The translations under genes and the position numbers were made by a program. A DNA stretch of 64,000 nt from DATGUP01 sp035301265 (lineage in GTDB: Bacteria > Bacillota > Bacilli > Bacillales > Amphibacillaceae): positions 25,211 to 89,210 of the forward strand of contig DATGUP010000016.1 of the NCBI GenBank assembly GCA_035301265.1, given 5' to 3'. Positions 55,030 through 63,835 of this stretch are shown piece by piece (position 1 is the stretch's first letter; each line of letters starts with the position of its first letter). The notes beneath the pieces were generated by a model. The model was not told where the DNA came from, ran no database searches, and saw only the letters and a program-made list of their open reading frames with translations.

Positions 55030-56022
55030 CTACCACCAAGCTTTTAATGGTTGATAAGTTTGATCACCAATAAAATGTTTAATTAATTTATAACATTCTA
55101 ATCGGATAAAATATTTATAAGAGACATTTCTCTTTAACTTCCGATGCCTTACAGTTGTTGCTAATTTGTCCACCCATTCTTGTATAAACTTCTTTTTCCC
55201 TGTTTCATTTAATAAAACCATTTCATCCATAAATTTAAAATTTGAAAGTTTTATTTGTCTTCGATTTAGCAATTTGAAAATAACAGGATCAACTAATAAT
55301 GGTTTAAAAATTTCCGCAATATCTAAACTTAAGGAAAAACGCTTCGTCGATGGTTCATGTAGAAAACTTACTGTAGGATCCAAATGTGTTTTGTAAATTT
55401 CCGTTAAAACAGCTGTATAACATATACTATTTCCGAATGAAATCAATGCATTTAGTGGATCTTTTGGTGGACGTTTCGTTCGGTCGTCAAAAGCAAAATC
55501 CTCTGGCAAAAAATAATTAAACGCAGAATAATAAAGTTGTCTAATTTTCCCTTCTAATCCCATAATTTCCGAGGCTCGTTCCATATGATCCAAAAGAAGA
55601 ATGTTATGTTGTATTTGATCCATAATCCCTTTAACTTCTGGATATTTTCTATAACTTCTTAAGTTGCGCAACATATGAAATGTTGCGCTTTTAACAAATT
55701 GTTTCGCTAAATATTCTCTTTTTTCATTGTCTAAATAATGTTGGCTTTGATTGACAACTGTGTAACCTGATACCTTCTTAGAACGCGGATAATAAGTTCC
55801 AGTATAGAAACCGTAATAATTATAAATGTGAATTCTTACATTATGCTGTGAAAGTAATTGTAAAAAGCTCGTATTAAAATCGACTGCTCCGAAAACGTAA
55901 ATATTTTCTATCTGATGGATGGGAAGGGACCTTTTATTGTCTTCTTCATCAATAAAATAAAATGTATTGTTTTTTCGTCGCATTCTTCCATTGTTGAAAA
56001 TATAAAAGTCTTTATTCATCAA
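55030..56022 (-). CDS. cas1: CRISPR adaptation integrase Cas1
   Basis: 330 residues, Cas1b type. N-terminal beta domain with IENIYVFGAVDFNTSFLQLL, then the helical catalytic domain with the metal ligands in ALISFGNSICYTAVLTE (Glu region), VSFLHEPSTKRFSLSLDIAE (His, and Asp). It inserts new spacers at the leader. It overlaps cas4 by 11 bases. Confidence 0.97.
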   Translation of the reverse strand: MMNKDFYIFNNGRMRRKNNTFYFIDEEDNKRSLPIHQIENIYVFGAVDFNTSFLQLLSQHNVRIHIYNYYGFYTGTYYPRSKKVSGYTVVNQSQHYLDNEKREYLAKQFVKSATFHMLRNLRSYRKYPEVKGIMDQIQHNILLLDHMERASEIMGLEGKIRQLYYSAFNYFLPEDFAFDDRTKRPPKDPLNALISFGNSICYTAVLTEIYKTHLDPTVSFLHEPSTKRFSLSLDIAEIFKPLLVDPVIFKLLNRRQIKLSNFKFMDEMVLLNETGKKKFIQEWVDKLATTVRHRKLKRNVSYKYFIRLECYKLIKHFIGDQTYQPLKAWW

Positions 56023-56518
56023 ATCCGTTCATCTCCCCTGCATAGCAAAAATCGTAATAAGCACATTTGATACAATATGGAGCATTTAGTACACCAGGCG
56101 GTTTTTCCTTGTCTATAATTTGGTGTATTTCTTCAATTATTTCATCAAGCTTTTCTTCATCTCGCCTCGTTAAATTCACTTCTTCCGTCCTTTTTTCCCG
56201 AGTATAGCTAATCAACCCTTTTTTATGAAGACCTCGTTTTTTCAGTTCATATAAATAAAATAATAACTGCCATTTATCCGCTTGTGTCATTTTACTAGAT
56301 ACTTTCACTTCTCGAACATATTTTCCATCGATCGCATCGATTTTAATGTTATCGATCGCTAACTCTTTATCATGAGTATTTTTATATGAACGATCATGAA
56401 GGATTTTTCCTGCCTGAACACGTTCATGACCTTCTTCTAATTGAATATTTTTTGCATAAAGCCAAAGTTTTCGGTGACAAACAAAGTAGTACTGAATATG
56501 AAGCCCACTGACCATCAC
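56012..56518 (-). CDS. cas4: CRISPR adaptation nuclease Cas4
   Basis: 168 residues, Cas4a. The RecB-like core has GKYVREVKVSSKMTQADKWQ (Glu-x-Lys motif, Gln), and the iron-sulfur cysteines are CHRKLWLY near the N-terminus and CIKCAYYDFC near the C-terminus. It trims prespacers and helps select the PAM. Starts two bases behind cas3. Confidence 0.95.
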   Translation of the reverse strand: MMVSGLHIQYYFVCHRKLWLYAKNIQLEEGHERVQAGKILHDRSYKNTHDKELAIDNIKIDAIDGKYVREVKVSSKMTQADKWQLLFYLYELKKRGLHKKGLISYTREKRTEEVNLTRRDEEKLDEIIEEIHQIIDKEKPPGVLNAPYCIKCAYYDFCYAGEMNGFDE

Positions 56519-56520
56519 AA

Positions 56521-58746
56521 TTACCCCCAGATGATTGAATGACTCTTCTGTTCTTTAGACAGACCTATTCCTTTCATTGATGATTCATCAAAGTCATAAT
56601 CAACGTCTAATACGTACACATTCGGCAACACATTGTACATTGTTCCATCTTTTCCTGTTTGATAAAAATCTATAGGTGAAAACAAACGGTCATCATACAT
56701 TCCTTGCCTTACTGAAATTGTATATTTTTCAACTTCTCTACGAAGCTTCGATCTTTCTAGAGGATCTTTTTCCTTCTCCAATTTCTCAAGTAAATCATGA
56801 ATATTATCGTAAACATTTCTTGGAATGACTGTGCGCGACTGAATATCACGTAATACTCTTTGGGCTTCGTCATGTGTATACTGATAATCTTCCAAATGAT
56901 CTAATTTATGTAATGCATTTTTAAATTCCTGATAAAATTCCGTTTCGTTTAATTCTTCTTGTGAGTAAATGTTTTTCACAAGATTTATTTTATCCTTTTC
57001 GTTCAATACTTGATTGTGATATGTTTGCAAATATTTTTCTGTTATATTTAATATATCTTTATCATATATACTTCCTTTACCTGATACGTCTTCAGTATAT
57101 ATATAAATATTAGGCGCGTCATGATCTAGCTCGCGCTTTCGATAACAACGACCAAAACGTTGCAATAAACTATCAATCATAGATAATTCTGTAAAAAGTA
57201 CGTCAAAATCAATATCAATCGATGCTTCGACTAATTGCGTCGTAATCCAAATACCATGACAATGACTATCCGCGAAGTCTTTAATGTGCTTTTCTAATAA
57301 AGCTCGATCTTTTTGAATAAATCTTGAATGTAGCAAATATACGTTTTCACCTTTTAAGGTTTGGTACATATCTATCGCTTTATCTACAGTATTGACAATT
57401 ACGAGCACTTTATTTGTTTTTGCTTTTTCCTTAATCCGTTCTACATCATCATTGATCGCTTGATCTTCCAAGCTTATCCGGTGTCGTATAAATGTCTCAT
57501 CGACAAATTCTTCATATATACTTCCTTCATCTAAAACATTGCGCTTTTGCAATTCATCTAAATAAATTTGTGGCATCGTTGCCGTCATAATCATAAACTT
57601 TCCACCAATTTGATGAATCATTTCTATCGCTCGAATTAAGACAGCAACAATCCATGGATTATACGCTTGGATTTCATCGATAATGACTTTAGAGTAAGCC
57701 ATCGTTGCAAAAAATTTCTCATATCCTTTGAACTTAAACGGAAACTTTAATATTTGATCGATCGTCGTAAACAATAGTTTGTTAGCAAAATGCTTCGATT
57801 GATCATTGATGATTTCCCAATTTTCAACGCCGTTTTCATCAAGATGTGAAACACTTGAGCCATGTAACAATCCAACATTTTTATAAGCCATCTCATCGTG
57901 AACACGATCAAATAAGGCGTTCAAAGATACACGAATTGGCAATGTGAAAAACGTTTTATCACGCCCTGCCCAAAGAAGAGAGGCTTCCGTTTTTCCCATG
58001 CCCGTTTGTGCAACGATCACGAGGTTTTTGTCTTGGTGTTGGTACGTAAACTTCTGCAGTGGTCTTAATGAATATTTACCAAAGGCTGTATCTATATATT
58101 TCTTCGTCAAGGCAGCAATATCTACATCTGTATCAACTTCTATATCAACATGCGCAGATGCAGCATGATCCAGTCGGTGTAACAATCCTTTGATTAAAAT
58201 ATATAAATGGTAAATATCTTTGTCATCTGTAATTTCGGTTATCCGTCTTTCGAGTTTCAACGCGCTTGTTATTTTGAATGCTTTCTGATCTGAATTAGGT
58301 AAATCAATATCCATCGTTTCTTGTAATTTCGGAAAATGATGAATAAGTTCTGTTTCATAAACCTCTCTCAATAAATTGATATCAGGTTGTGTATCTCTCT
58401 CATGGTGATAAGCGATCGCTTGAATTAAAACTTTTCTTTCTTCTTTTGATAAATCCCAATGATCTACAGGAAGAAAAAAAGGTGATAAATAATTATGTGG
58501 AATATGACCAAACTTCGATCGTTCGATCTTTTGATCAGATTTTATCGCCTGATGCACTTTTTGTTGAAAATCATTGTTCACCTTACCTAAATCATGATAT
58601 AAAGCAGCTTTATATAACAAATCCCACACATTTTCATCGGGAATTTTTTCGAAATAGGCTTGCTTTAAAACGGAAAATCTTTCCAATAGTTGATTCGTAT
58701 GCTCACTTAATGTTTCAACATTTGGTCTCGTTTTCGCAATAATCAT
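56521..58746 (-). CDS. cas3: CRISPR interference nuclease-helicase Cas3
   Basis: 741 residues. The HD nuclease comes first (ALYHDLGKVNNDF with His51-Asp52, and AIAYHHERD), then a DExH helicase: Walker A AQTGMGKTEASLL, DEIQAYNPW, MTATMPQ, and the arginine-finger motif QRFGRCYR. It is recruited by target-bound Cascade to degrade DNA. AGGAG precedes the ATG. It follows cas5 by about 55 bases. Confidence 0.97.
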   Translation of the reverse strand: MIIAKTRPNVETLSEHTNQLLERFSVLKQAYFEKIPDENVWDLLYKAALYHDLGKVNNDFQQKVHQAIKSDQKIERSKFGHIPHNYLSPFFLPVDHWDLSKEERKVLIQAIAYHHERDTQPDINLLREVYETELIHHFPKLQETMDIDLPNSDQKAFKITSALKLERRITEITDDKDIYHLYILIKGLLHRLDHAASAHVDIEVDTDVDIAALTKKYIDTAFGKYSLRPLQKFTYQHQDKNLVIVAQTGMGKTEASLLWAGRDKTFFTLPIRVSLNALFDRVHDEMAYKNVGLLHGSSVSHLDENGVENWEIINDQSKHFANKLLFTTIDQILKFPFKFKGYEKFFATMAYSKVIIDEIQAYNPWIVAVLIRAIEMIHQIGGKFMIMTATMPQIYLDELQKRNVLDEGSIYEEFVDETFIRHRISLEDQAINDDVERIKEKAKTNKVLVIVNTVDKAIDMYQTLKGENVYLLHSRFIQKDRALLEKHIKDFADSHCHGIWITTQLVEASIDIDFDVLFTELSMIDSLLQRFGRCYRKRELDHDAPNIYIYTEDVSGKGSIYDKDILNITEKYLQTYHNQVLNEKDKINLVKNIYSQEELNETEFYQEFKNALHKLDHLEDYQYTHDEAQRVLRDIQSRTVIPRNVYDNIHDLLEKLEKEKDPLERSKLRREVEKYTISVRQGMYDDRLFSPIDFYQTGKDGTMYNVLPNVYVLDVDYDFDESSMKGIGLSKEQKSHSIIWG

Positions 58747-58803
58747 TAAAGCACCAACTCCTTTTTTAATAAAGCCAATAGGGATCTACTCCCCATCGGC
58801 TTT

Positions 58804-59514
58804 TTATTCATTCCAAAATACAGCATACCCTTCCTCGTCCATTAAAAGAGCTCTGTTTACTTCCTCTTCATTAATATTGGTATTTTTCATTACATACAGT
58901 GAAGGGATTTTTGTCCATTCACGTATGCCTTTTTTAACCGTGTATGTCCAGTTTAATAAGTATGGTACACCAAGTCTGTCTTCATCACATACGGCTTTTG
59001 GAATATAAATGGAATGTTTCGTATTGAGCTCATCCGTTTCTTCTAAATAGACGTAATCGATCGCATCAATGCGTATAAGATCTTCATGTCTCCCTAACGA
59101 TGGGAAAGCATCGATATTATAAAATGCATGGTAAATATCATCTAAAATGGTCTCTTCTGCCCGAACGTGAAAGACGAGTTGAATGTTGTACAACAAATGG
59201 GTGTAAAGAGGCATTGATGTCATCACGTTTGTAGAATATTTTGGTGTTTCGGTTGCAAGACCATCGAGTACAATCGGCATTGCGAATTGCCGCTTTTTTA
59301 CAAAATACATCGTTCGATAATCGATAATCTGGGTTTCAAAGTCACCTTGGATGGAAAGGGAAAAAGGAATCAGTTCATCCGCGTTTAAAATAGCATGAAT
59401 CAACCCTTTCACCGTTGAATACGGTGGTAGGGGATAAGTTTCTGCCACTTTATTTGCAAACGGCTTCTTATAACACGCTGTCTCCTGAAAAGCTTTAATT
59501 CTTAAAACTTTCAT
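58804..59514 (-). CDS. cas5: Cascade subunit Cas5 (Cas5t, type I-B)
   Basis: 236 residues. The N-terminal MKVLRIKAFQETACYKKPFA and YPLPPYSTVKGLIHAIL are the conserved Cas5 RAMP pattern of the Tneap subtype. It caps the 5' handle of the crRNA in Cascade. Its ATG overlaps the cas7 stop by four bases. Confidence 0.94.
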   Translation of the reverse strand: MKVLRIKAFQETACYKKPFANKVAETYPLPPYSTVKGLIHAILNADELIPFSLSIQGDFETQIIDYRTMYFVKKRQFAMPIVLDGLATETPKYSTNVMTSMPLYTHLLYNIQLVFHVRAEETILDDIYHAFYNIDAFPSLGRHEDLIRIDAIDYVYLEETDELNTKHSIYIPKAVCDEDRLGVPYLLNWTYTVKKGIREWTKIPSLYVMKNTNINEEEVNRALLMDEEGYAVFWNE

Positions 59515-60398
59515 ACAGACACTCCAAAATACGCTTCAATTTGCTTCATTAAATTTTCATAAAATTCATCGATCGTACCTGTCGTTGCAATTTGCGACAA
59601 CTCTTCTTCGTTTGCAAACACTCCTCGGACGTATCCAATCTGCGTTAAATCTTTTAAAGACGTTCCAAAAACGTTCGTTGAAACTGTATCGATTAATGGT
59701 TCAATATTTAATTGATCCGCACCTTTTAATTTAACACGCCCTTGGAAAAACGGATTCGGAATCGGATAAGCACCTCCGATGATAAATAGCGGTGCTAAAT
59801 TTTCCTGTCTTCCACGAATTTCGCGATTTAAAAACTTCGTAATTTCTAAGAACTGTTTGATGCGATTAACCTTCTCTTCCGCGGTTAACTCAACATCTTC
59901 ATCTTTGCCAACTCTTGATAAATCAATGGTCACAGTATACGTGTAGTAACTAATGTGTTGTTCAATCGTTGCTAAATTAGCATCCTCATTGATACGCGAT
60001 GCTAACCCCATATTATTGAGAAATTCCAAATCACTCTTATACGGCTCAAGGGAAATGGCATGGCTCATTCTAACGACGGCTGAACGCTTTGTTGCCCCTG
60101 TTTTCGCCTTCGTTTTCATATAGCCAAACAAATCCATCTCAACAGAGTCTTTAATCGTACAATCTTCTTTAAATTGGACGACTTGCTGTTTCTTATCGAC
60201 GACATCTAAGTTCCAGTCAAACAATTGATTGCCAAGACGCACGATATCATAACGAAGGCTTTGTCGTGAGGCGAATGAATAGATGCTTCCATCTCCTCGA
60301 TGAAATTTTTTTAACTCGGAAACATTCGCCGTTCCCTCGCCAAAATTTAATGAATTTGCTTTAAATACAATTGTAAATGTAATCGCTTTATTGCTCAT
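59511..60398 (-). CDS. cas7: Cascade backbone subunit Cas7 (Cst2/DevR family)
   Basis: 295 residues. The N-terminal KAITFTIVFKANSLNFGEG and the block MDLFGYMKTKAKTGATKRSAVVRMSHAIS are those of the Cst2/DevR family. It polymerises along the crRNA guide and contacts it in six-base steps. The start at 60398 is supported by GGAGAGG and lies within the last bases of cas8 (11-base overlap). Confidence 0.95.
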   Translation of the reverse strand: MSNKAITFTIVFKANSLNFGEGTANVSELKKFHRGDGSIYSFASRQSLRYDIVRLGNQLFDWNLDVVDKKQQVVQFKEDCTIKDSVEMDLFGYMKTKAKTGATKRSAVVRMSHAISLEPYKSDLEFLNNMGLASRINEDANLATIEQHISYYTYTVTIDLSRVGKDEDVELTAEEKVNRIKQFLEITKFLNREIRGRQENLAPLFIIGGAYPIPNPFFQGRVKLKGADQLNIEPLIDTVSTNVFGTSLKDLTQIGYVRGVFANEEELSQIATTGTIDEFYENLMKQIEAYFGVSV

Positions 60399-62088
60399 AA
60401 CTATCCTCTCCTTCCTCATTTTGTTTTGAAATTAATCCGGCTATCCATGCATTACCAACCGTTGCAAAATCTAAATTATTTTCATGAAGTGCTTCTAAAA
60501 GTACTGGAGGCATCTCAAGCTCACTTGAGACATATACTCGCATGATTGTATCCATAAAAGTATTTTTGTTGTCAGATTGAACTGCATTTAACAAGCGATA
60601 AGCAATGCCCTGCGCTTTTTTCAAACCGATTTTAGCTCTTACTGCTTCAGCACTCTTATACAATACCCAAATGTAATTTTGTTGTTTGTCAGCATTCATC
60701 GGATATTCGTCCCCCCTCGCATAAAATTTGGCATAATGCCTTAAAATCGTCATAAACATCACTTCTAGCGATGAATAATTATTTTTAATTTTATCTCGCA
60801 ATATATGACTGATGAAATGTTTAGTATCAATATTTTTTAATAAAAATTTTATAAACTGTGATCTGTTTTGTGAATGAATATAATGAAAGAGCTTGCGATG
60901 TTTTTGAAATAATTGAATCAAATTTGGTGTTAAAACCATATAATCTAATTCTGTCTTTTTCGCATTGTAGTCTGATTCATACTCTAAGATAAAATAGTTT
61001 TTCTGAAGCATGTCCGCCCTTAATTTTTGCTCCCTTGCTAAATCGAATATGACTTCATCAAAAGACTTATCCCGATCAGCTTCTGTATAATAATGTTCAT
61101 TCGCTTGATAAATTTCATCAAATCTTCCATCAAATTGGACAAATATTGATTTTCGCCGGTGAATGGTCGCACCTGCCGGTGAACAAAATAGTAACAACTT
61201 CGCTAAGGCACTAATTGGGAAAAAATTTCTTCCTTCACTATTCCATGTACTGTTTAACGCATTTTTGAGACTTAAAGCTAGTGGAGAAAAAACGCTCTCT
61301 TCAAAGGCGTAAAAGCCTAATGGGAAATCTGTTAAACTACATTTTAAAACTTCTTCCTCGATATAATCTTTCATTTCTTCAGCTGTTCGTTTGTTAAATG
61401 GGCGTTTTAATGATGACAGTTGTTTATGCTCCGTTTGTTGTAGTAGCGCTCGGCAATTGTCTGCATCACCGCGATGAATATAGTCCATAAGACGCCATTC
61501 ATCGAAAACAGGTTGTATATAATCTTTGCGAAAAATTTCCTTTTGTTCTTCTAACGTCTTTGCATTGTGAACAACATTTACAAATGACGGTTGTCCAAAA
61601 TACAACTTCTGCAAATATACAGTTTTTATAACGTTCATAGTTAATTTTTCATTAATTGTTTCTGTATGAATCCCTTGAATCACCTTTTCTAACCAATGAT
61701 CCATTTCCTCAGTATATGTTCGTTTTTTTCGATAACGCTTAATATTTTCTAAAATCATTTGACCGTTTTCGTCATCTTTAAAATATTTTTTTACTTTATC
61801 ATGAATATCTTTCAAGCGGTTATTTAAATATTTTTTATAATCTTTCTTTCCTTTTTTCCATTGGCTATGCCAACTGCGAAGACTTCTTTCATTTTGTTTT
61901 GCGACATTCATTTTTGCCAAAAAATAAGTAAAATAAGCGTCCGGCAATTGTTCTAAATGTTCTTTTTTCACGATGATGCCATTCGCTGTCGTTGGAACGG
62001 TAAGACCGAAGTAATCTAAAATACGTTTATATCCAACCATCCCTTGATTAAACGCCCATTCATTCATGTGTACTTCCATTTGCTCCAA
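60388..62088 (-). CDS. cas8: Cascade large subunit Cas8 (Cst1-type, I-B)
   Basis: 566 residues. Size, position between cas6 and the Cst2-type cas7, and the N-terminal NEWAFNQGMVGYKRILDYFG fit Cst1/Cas8b of the Tneap I-B subtype. It recognises the PAM and loads Cas3. Translation probably starts at TTG 62088, six bases after a GGGGGTG that overlaps the cas6 stop; ATG codons at 62079 and 62067 are alternatives. Several Cys-free but Lys-rich segments; no nuclease motif is expected. Confidence 0.9.
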   Translation of the reverse strand: MEQMEVHMNEWAFNQGMVGYKRILDYFGLTVPTTANGIIVKKEHLEQLPDAYFTYFLAKMNVAKQNERSLRSWHSQWKKGKKDYKKYLNNRLKDIHDKVKKYFKDDENGQMILENIKRYRKKRTYTEEMDHWLEKVIQGIHTETINEKLTMNVIKTVYLQKLYFGQPSFVNVVHNAKTLEEQKEIFRKDYIQPVFDEWRLMDYIHRGDADNCRALLQQTEHKQLSSLKRPFNKRTAEEMKDYIEEEVLKCSLTDFPLGFYAFEESVFSPLALSLKNALNSTWNSEGRNFFPISALAKLLLFCSPAGATIHRRKSIFVQFDGRFDEIYQANEHYYTEADRDKSFDEVIFDLAREQKLRADMLQKNYFILEYESDYNAKKTELDYMVLTPNLIQLFQKHRKLFHYIHSQNRSQFIKFLLKNIDTKHFISHILRDKIKNNYSSLEVMFMTILRHYAKFYARGDEYPMNADKQQNYIWVLYKSAEAVRAKIGLKKAQGIAYRLLNAVQSDNKNTFMDTIMRVYVSSELEMPPVLLEALHENNLDFATVGNAWIAGLISKQNEEGEDSYEQ

Positions 62089-62091
62089 TGA

Positions 62092-62805
62092 TTACACCCC
62101 CTTTGCCATTTCTAATAAACCTAATCCGAGTGACCGACGCATGCTGACACCTGCATCGTATAGTGCTTGTAAATCTTCAGGTTCCCCTTGAAGTTGAATA
62201 AAGCCTTTATTTGCTGTCAGGTAAAGAGGGTTTTTCTGGACTTGATGGAGATCTTCTTTAAGCACTTGTCTTTCCATCATCGTTTGTAACACCTGTATTG
62301 GCCGCCTCGGTTCTCGCATGAAAACTTCTTTTAAAATAAGATGTGCTAAATATTGAAATTCCGTTTTAAAGTTTTCATCCGTCGCTAAAACTGGTTTTCC
62401 TTCTTTTGATTCAAGCAAAATGGGTGAGAGCGTCTTAAAAGTGATTAGGTCTTCTTCGATCGCTGTTTTCGGGAGCAATCGCTTCCTTTTTAAAATAAGT
62501 TTAGAGCCCTTTATATAATAAACACTTTCCCTTTTACTTCCATTTAACAAATGCATCACAAATTCATAACTCGGACTTGTAATAGTTAGATGTAGCTCTT
62601 CACCCTGAATGTGTTCGTTTTGAATATCTAGCTTAGTTATGTAAGTGGCATAAGAAAAATTTTTCATTTTCTTTTTATTTTGTATAAACAATTGTTCATA
62701 ATATATAGGTGATCCCGTCTTAATCATTTCTTTAATAACCGATAACATGCCTATCCGGTACTGTAACGGAATAGATGTCATTTTAAATGTTAATTGTACT
62801 CTCAC
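62092..62805 (-). CDS. cas6: crRNA-processing endonuclease Cas6
   Basis: 237 residues, tandem RAMP fold. The C-terminal glycine-rich loop is RRSLGLGLLEMAKG. It cuts pre-crRNA 8 bases before each spacer. The start is GTG at 62805, seven bases from a perfect AGGAGGTG. It is the first gene of the cas operon. Its promoter/RBS region is the predicted target of the crRNA-like RNA encoded just upstream. Confidence 0.95.
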   Translation of the reverse strand: MRVQLTFKMTSIPLQYRIGMLSVIKEMIKTGSPIYYEQLFIQNKKKMKNFSYATYITKLDIQNEHIQGEELHLTITSPSYEFVMHLLNGSKRESVYYIKGSKLILKRKRLLPKTAIEEDLITFKTLSPILLESKEGKPVLATDENFKTEFQYLAHLILKEVFMREPRRPIQVLQTMMERQVLKEDLHQVQKNPLYLTANKGFIQLQGEPEDLQALYDAGVSMRRSLGLGLLEMAKGV

Positions 62806-62820
62806 GAATAATCACCTCCT

Positions 62821-62853
62821 ATTAATTTATTTTATATAAAATTAACATACTTT
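62821..62853 (+). promoter_or_regulatory. Candidate protospacer for Cascade autorepression
   Basis: The plus-strand sequence beginning ATTAATTTATTTTATA matches the pseudo-spacer guide ATTAAATTATTGTATA at 14 of 16 positions; mismatches are at 6 and 12 only, then matching decays. CCT directly 5' (62818-62820) occupies the PAM position and is part of the cas6 ribosome binding site. The matched bases lie between the RBS and the -10 region, and the full 33-nt protospacer spans the -10 box. AT richness makes chance matches easier, so this needs testing. Confidence 0.6.
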
Positions 62854-62867
62854 AATTATATTGTCAA
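62839..62867 (-). promoter_or_regulatory. Promoter of the cas operon
   Basis: On the minus strand a perfect -35 TTGACA (62862-62867), 17 bases, and TAATTT (62839-62844), about 35 bases upstream of the cas6 start. Confidence 0.75.
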
Positions 62868-62877
62868 ATAATTTTTT

Positions 62878-63014
62878 ACAAAAAATAGAAAGTTGTAAAT
62901 CTTACAACTTTCTCCCACTACGTTCAGATAAAATGTTTTATTTAATTTAACTATACAATAATTTAATATTTATATCCTACTGTATTCATATATGCTATAA
63001 GGATAGCATATATA
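62878..63014 (-). ncRNA. crRNA-like RNA gene: degenerate repeat - spacer - degenerate repeat - terminator
   Basis: Read leftward: a hairpin ATATATGCTAT/ATAGCATATAT (62988-63013); a degenerate repeat (62968-62996) with about 21-22 of 29 bases conserved and a 5' handle ATATAAAT against the array's ATATAAAG; a 33-nt AT-rich spacer (62935-62967); a second degenerate repeat (62906-62934) whose core TCCCACTACGTTCAGATA is perfect; and an intrinsic terminator made of an 11-bp stem GAAAGTTGTAA/TTACAACTTTC (62888-62912) followed by TATTTTTTG. It ends just before the cas promoter. A weak -10 TATTAT lies near 63014-63019. This resembles known CreA/CreR-type regulatory RNAs of type I systems. Confidence 0.8.
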
Positions 63015-63031
63015 TAATACCTTGTAGAGGA

Positions 63032-63110
63032 AGAAAGTTGTATCTTGTTTTAATATAACAAAAAGGGTGTACAAAAAAATGTATTTCTAAAAATTTTTTA
63101 CAAGATAAAA
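63032..63110. other. Upstream region of the crRNA-like gene
   Basis: AT-rich. AGAAAGTTGTA at 63032-63042 repeats the terminator arm at 62887-62897. No gene seen. Confidence 0.45.
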
Positions 63111-63156
63111 ATAGCGCAGTATCCTATAACACTTCGATACTACGCTTAATTTTTAT
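63106..63156. terminator. Bidirectional intrinsic terminator
   Basis: AGCGCAGTATC (63113-63123) pairs with GATACTACGCT (63135-63145), with A-rich sequence on the left and T-rich on the right. On the minus strand it would end transcripts arriving from the VanZ gene and insulate the crRNA-like gene. Confidence 0.8.
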
Positions 63157-63346
63157 CTTTTTTAATAGACCGTTTAATACATGTTATATAAGGATCATCT
63201 TTATATTTATAACCCTTCCACATAACGGATAATAAACCCCCTATACTATAGACCTATTTCACATATTTTTACAAAATCACGTGAGGCAATGATGTGAACA
63301 TTGAATATTAATAAAGTTCATAATCTTTTTAACAGTCATATCTTTT
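63157..63346. other. Intergenic, no gene seen
   Basis: AT-rich sequence between the bidirectional terminator and the VanZ stop. No ribosome binding site with a usable frame was found on either strand. Confidence 0.45.
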
Positions 63347-63835
63347 TCATGTTTGCTTATATCGTTTAAATATTCTCTGTCTTATAAGCACTGTACAACT
63401 TGCATAAATCAATATACCGACAGTAGCACCGACACTATCGATGAAAACATCAATGACTTCACCACTTCTACCTGGAATAAACAATTGATGAATTTCATCG
63501 GTTGTAGCATAAATGACACAAATTACTAACGAATAGAGCATACTACTGATCACATGTTTGCGACTAATAAATAACGCATTCATTACTAATACGCCAAGTA
63601 TAAAATAAGTAAAAAAATGAGCACCTTTTCGAATATAATGATGAAATATACTCTCTTGAAAATCTATGTGAGGAATGATGATGTGCATCATTCGCTCGAT
63701 CATCACTGTTACTTCTAAACTAAGTTCGCTTGATGCCTCTGCTGTTTGATTTGATAAATAAAAAATAAATGCCATCCACATACAGACGAACATCCAAGCT
63801 AGTATTTTTCTGATTCGAAATTGCTGTTTTGCCAT
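63347..63835 (-). CDS. VanZ-family membrane protein
   Basis: 162 residues with four membrane helices. The signature IRKGAHFFTYFILGVLVMN and TTDEIHQLFIPGRSGEVIDVFIDSVGA define the VanZ-like family, which in some cases raises resistance to teicoplanin-type drugs and otherwise has no known function. The ATG at 63835 has GGAG eight bases upstream; the frame continues to 63949 without a good ribosome binding site. Confidence 0.92.
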   Translation of the reverse strand: MAKQQFRIRKILAWMFVCMWMAFIFYLSNQTAEASSELSLEVTVMIERMMHIIIPHIDFQESIFHHYIRKGAHFFTYFILGVLVMNALFISRKHVISSMLYSLVICVIYATTDEIHQLFIPGRSGEVIDVFIDSVGATVGILIYASCTVLIRQRIFKRYKQT

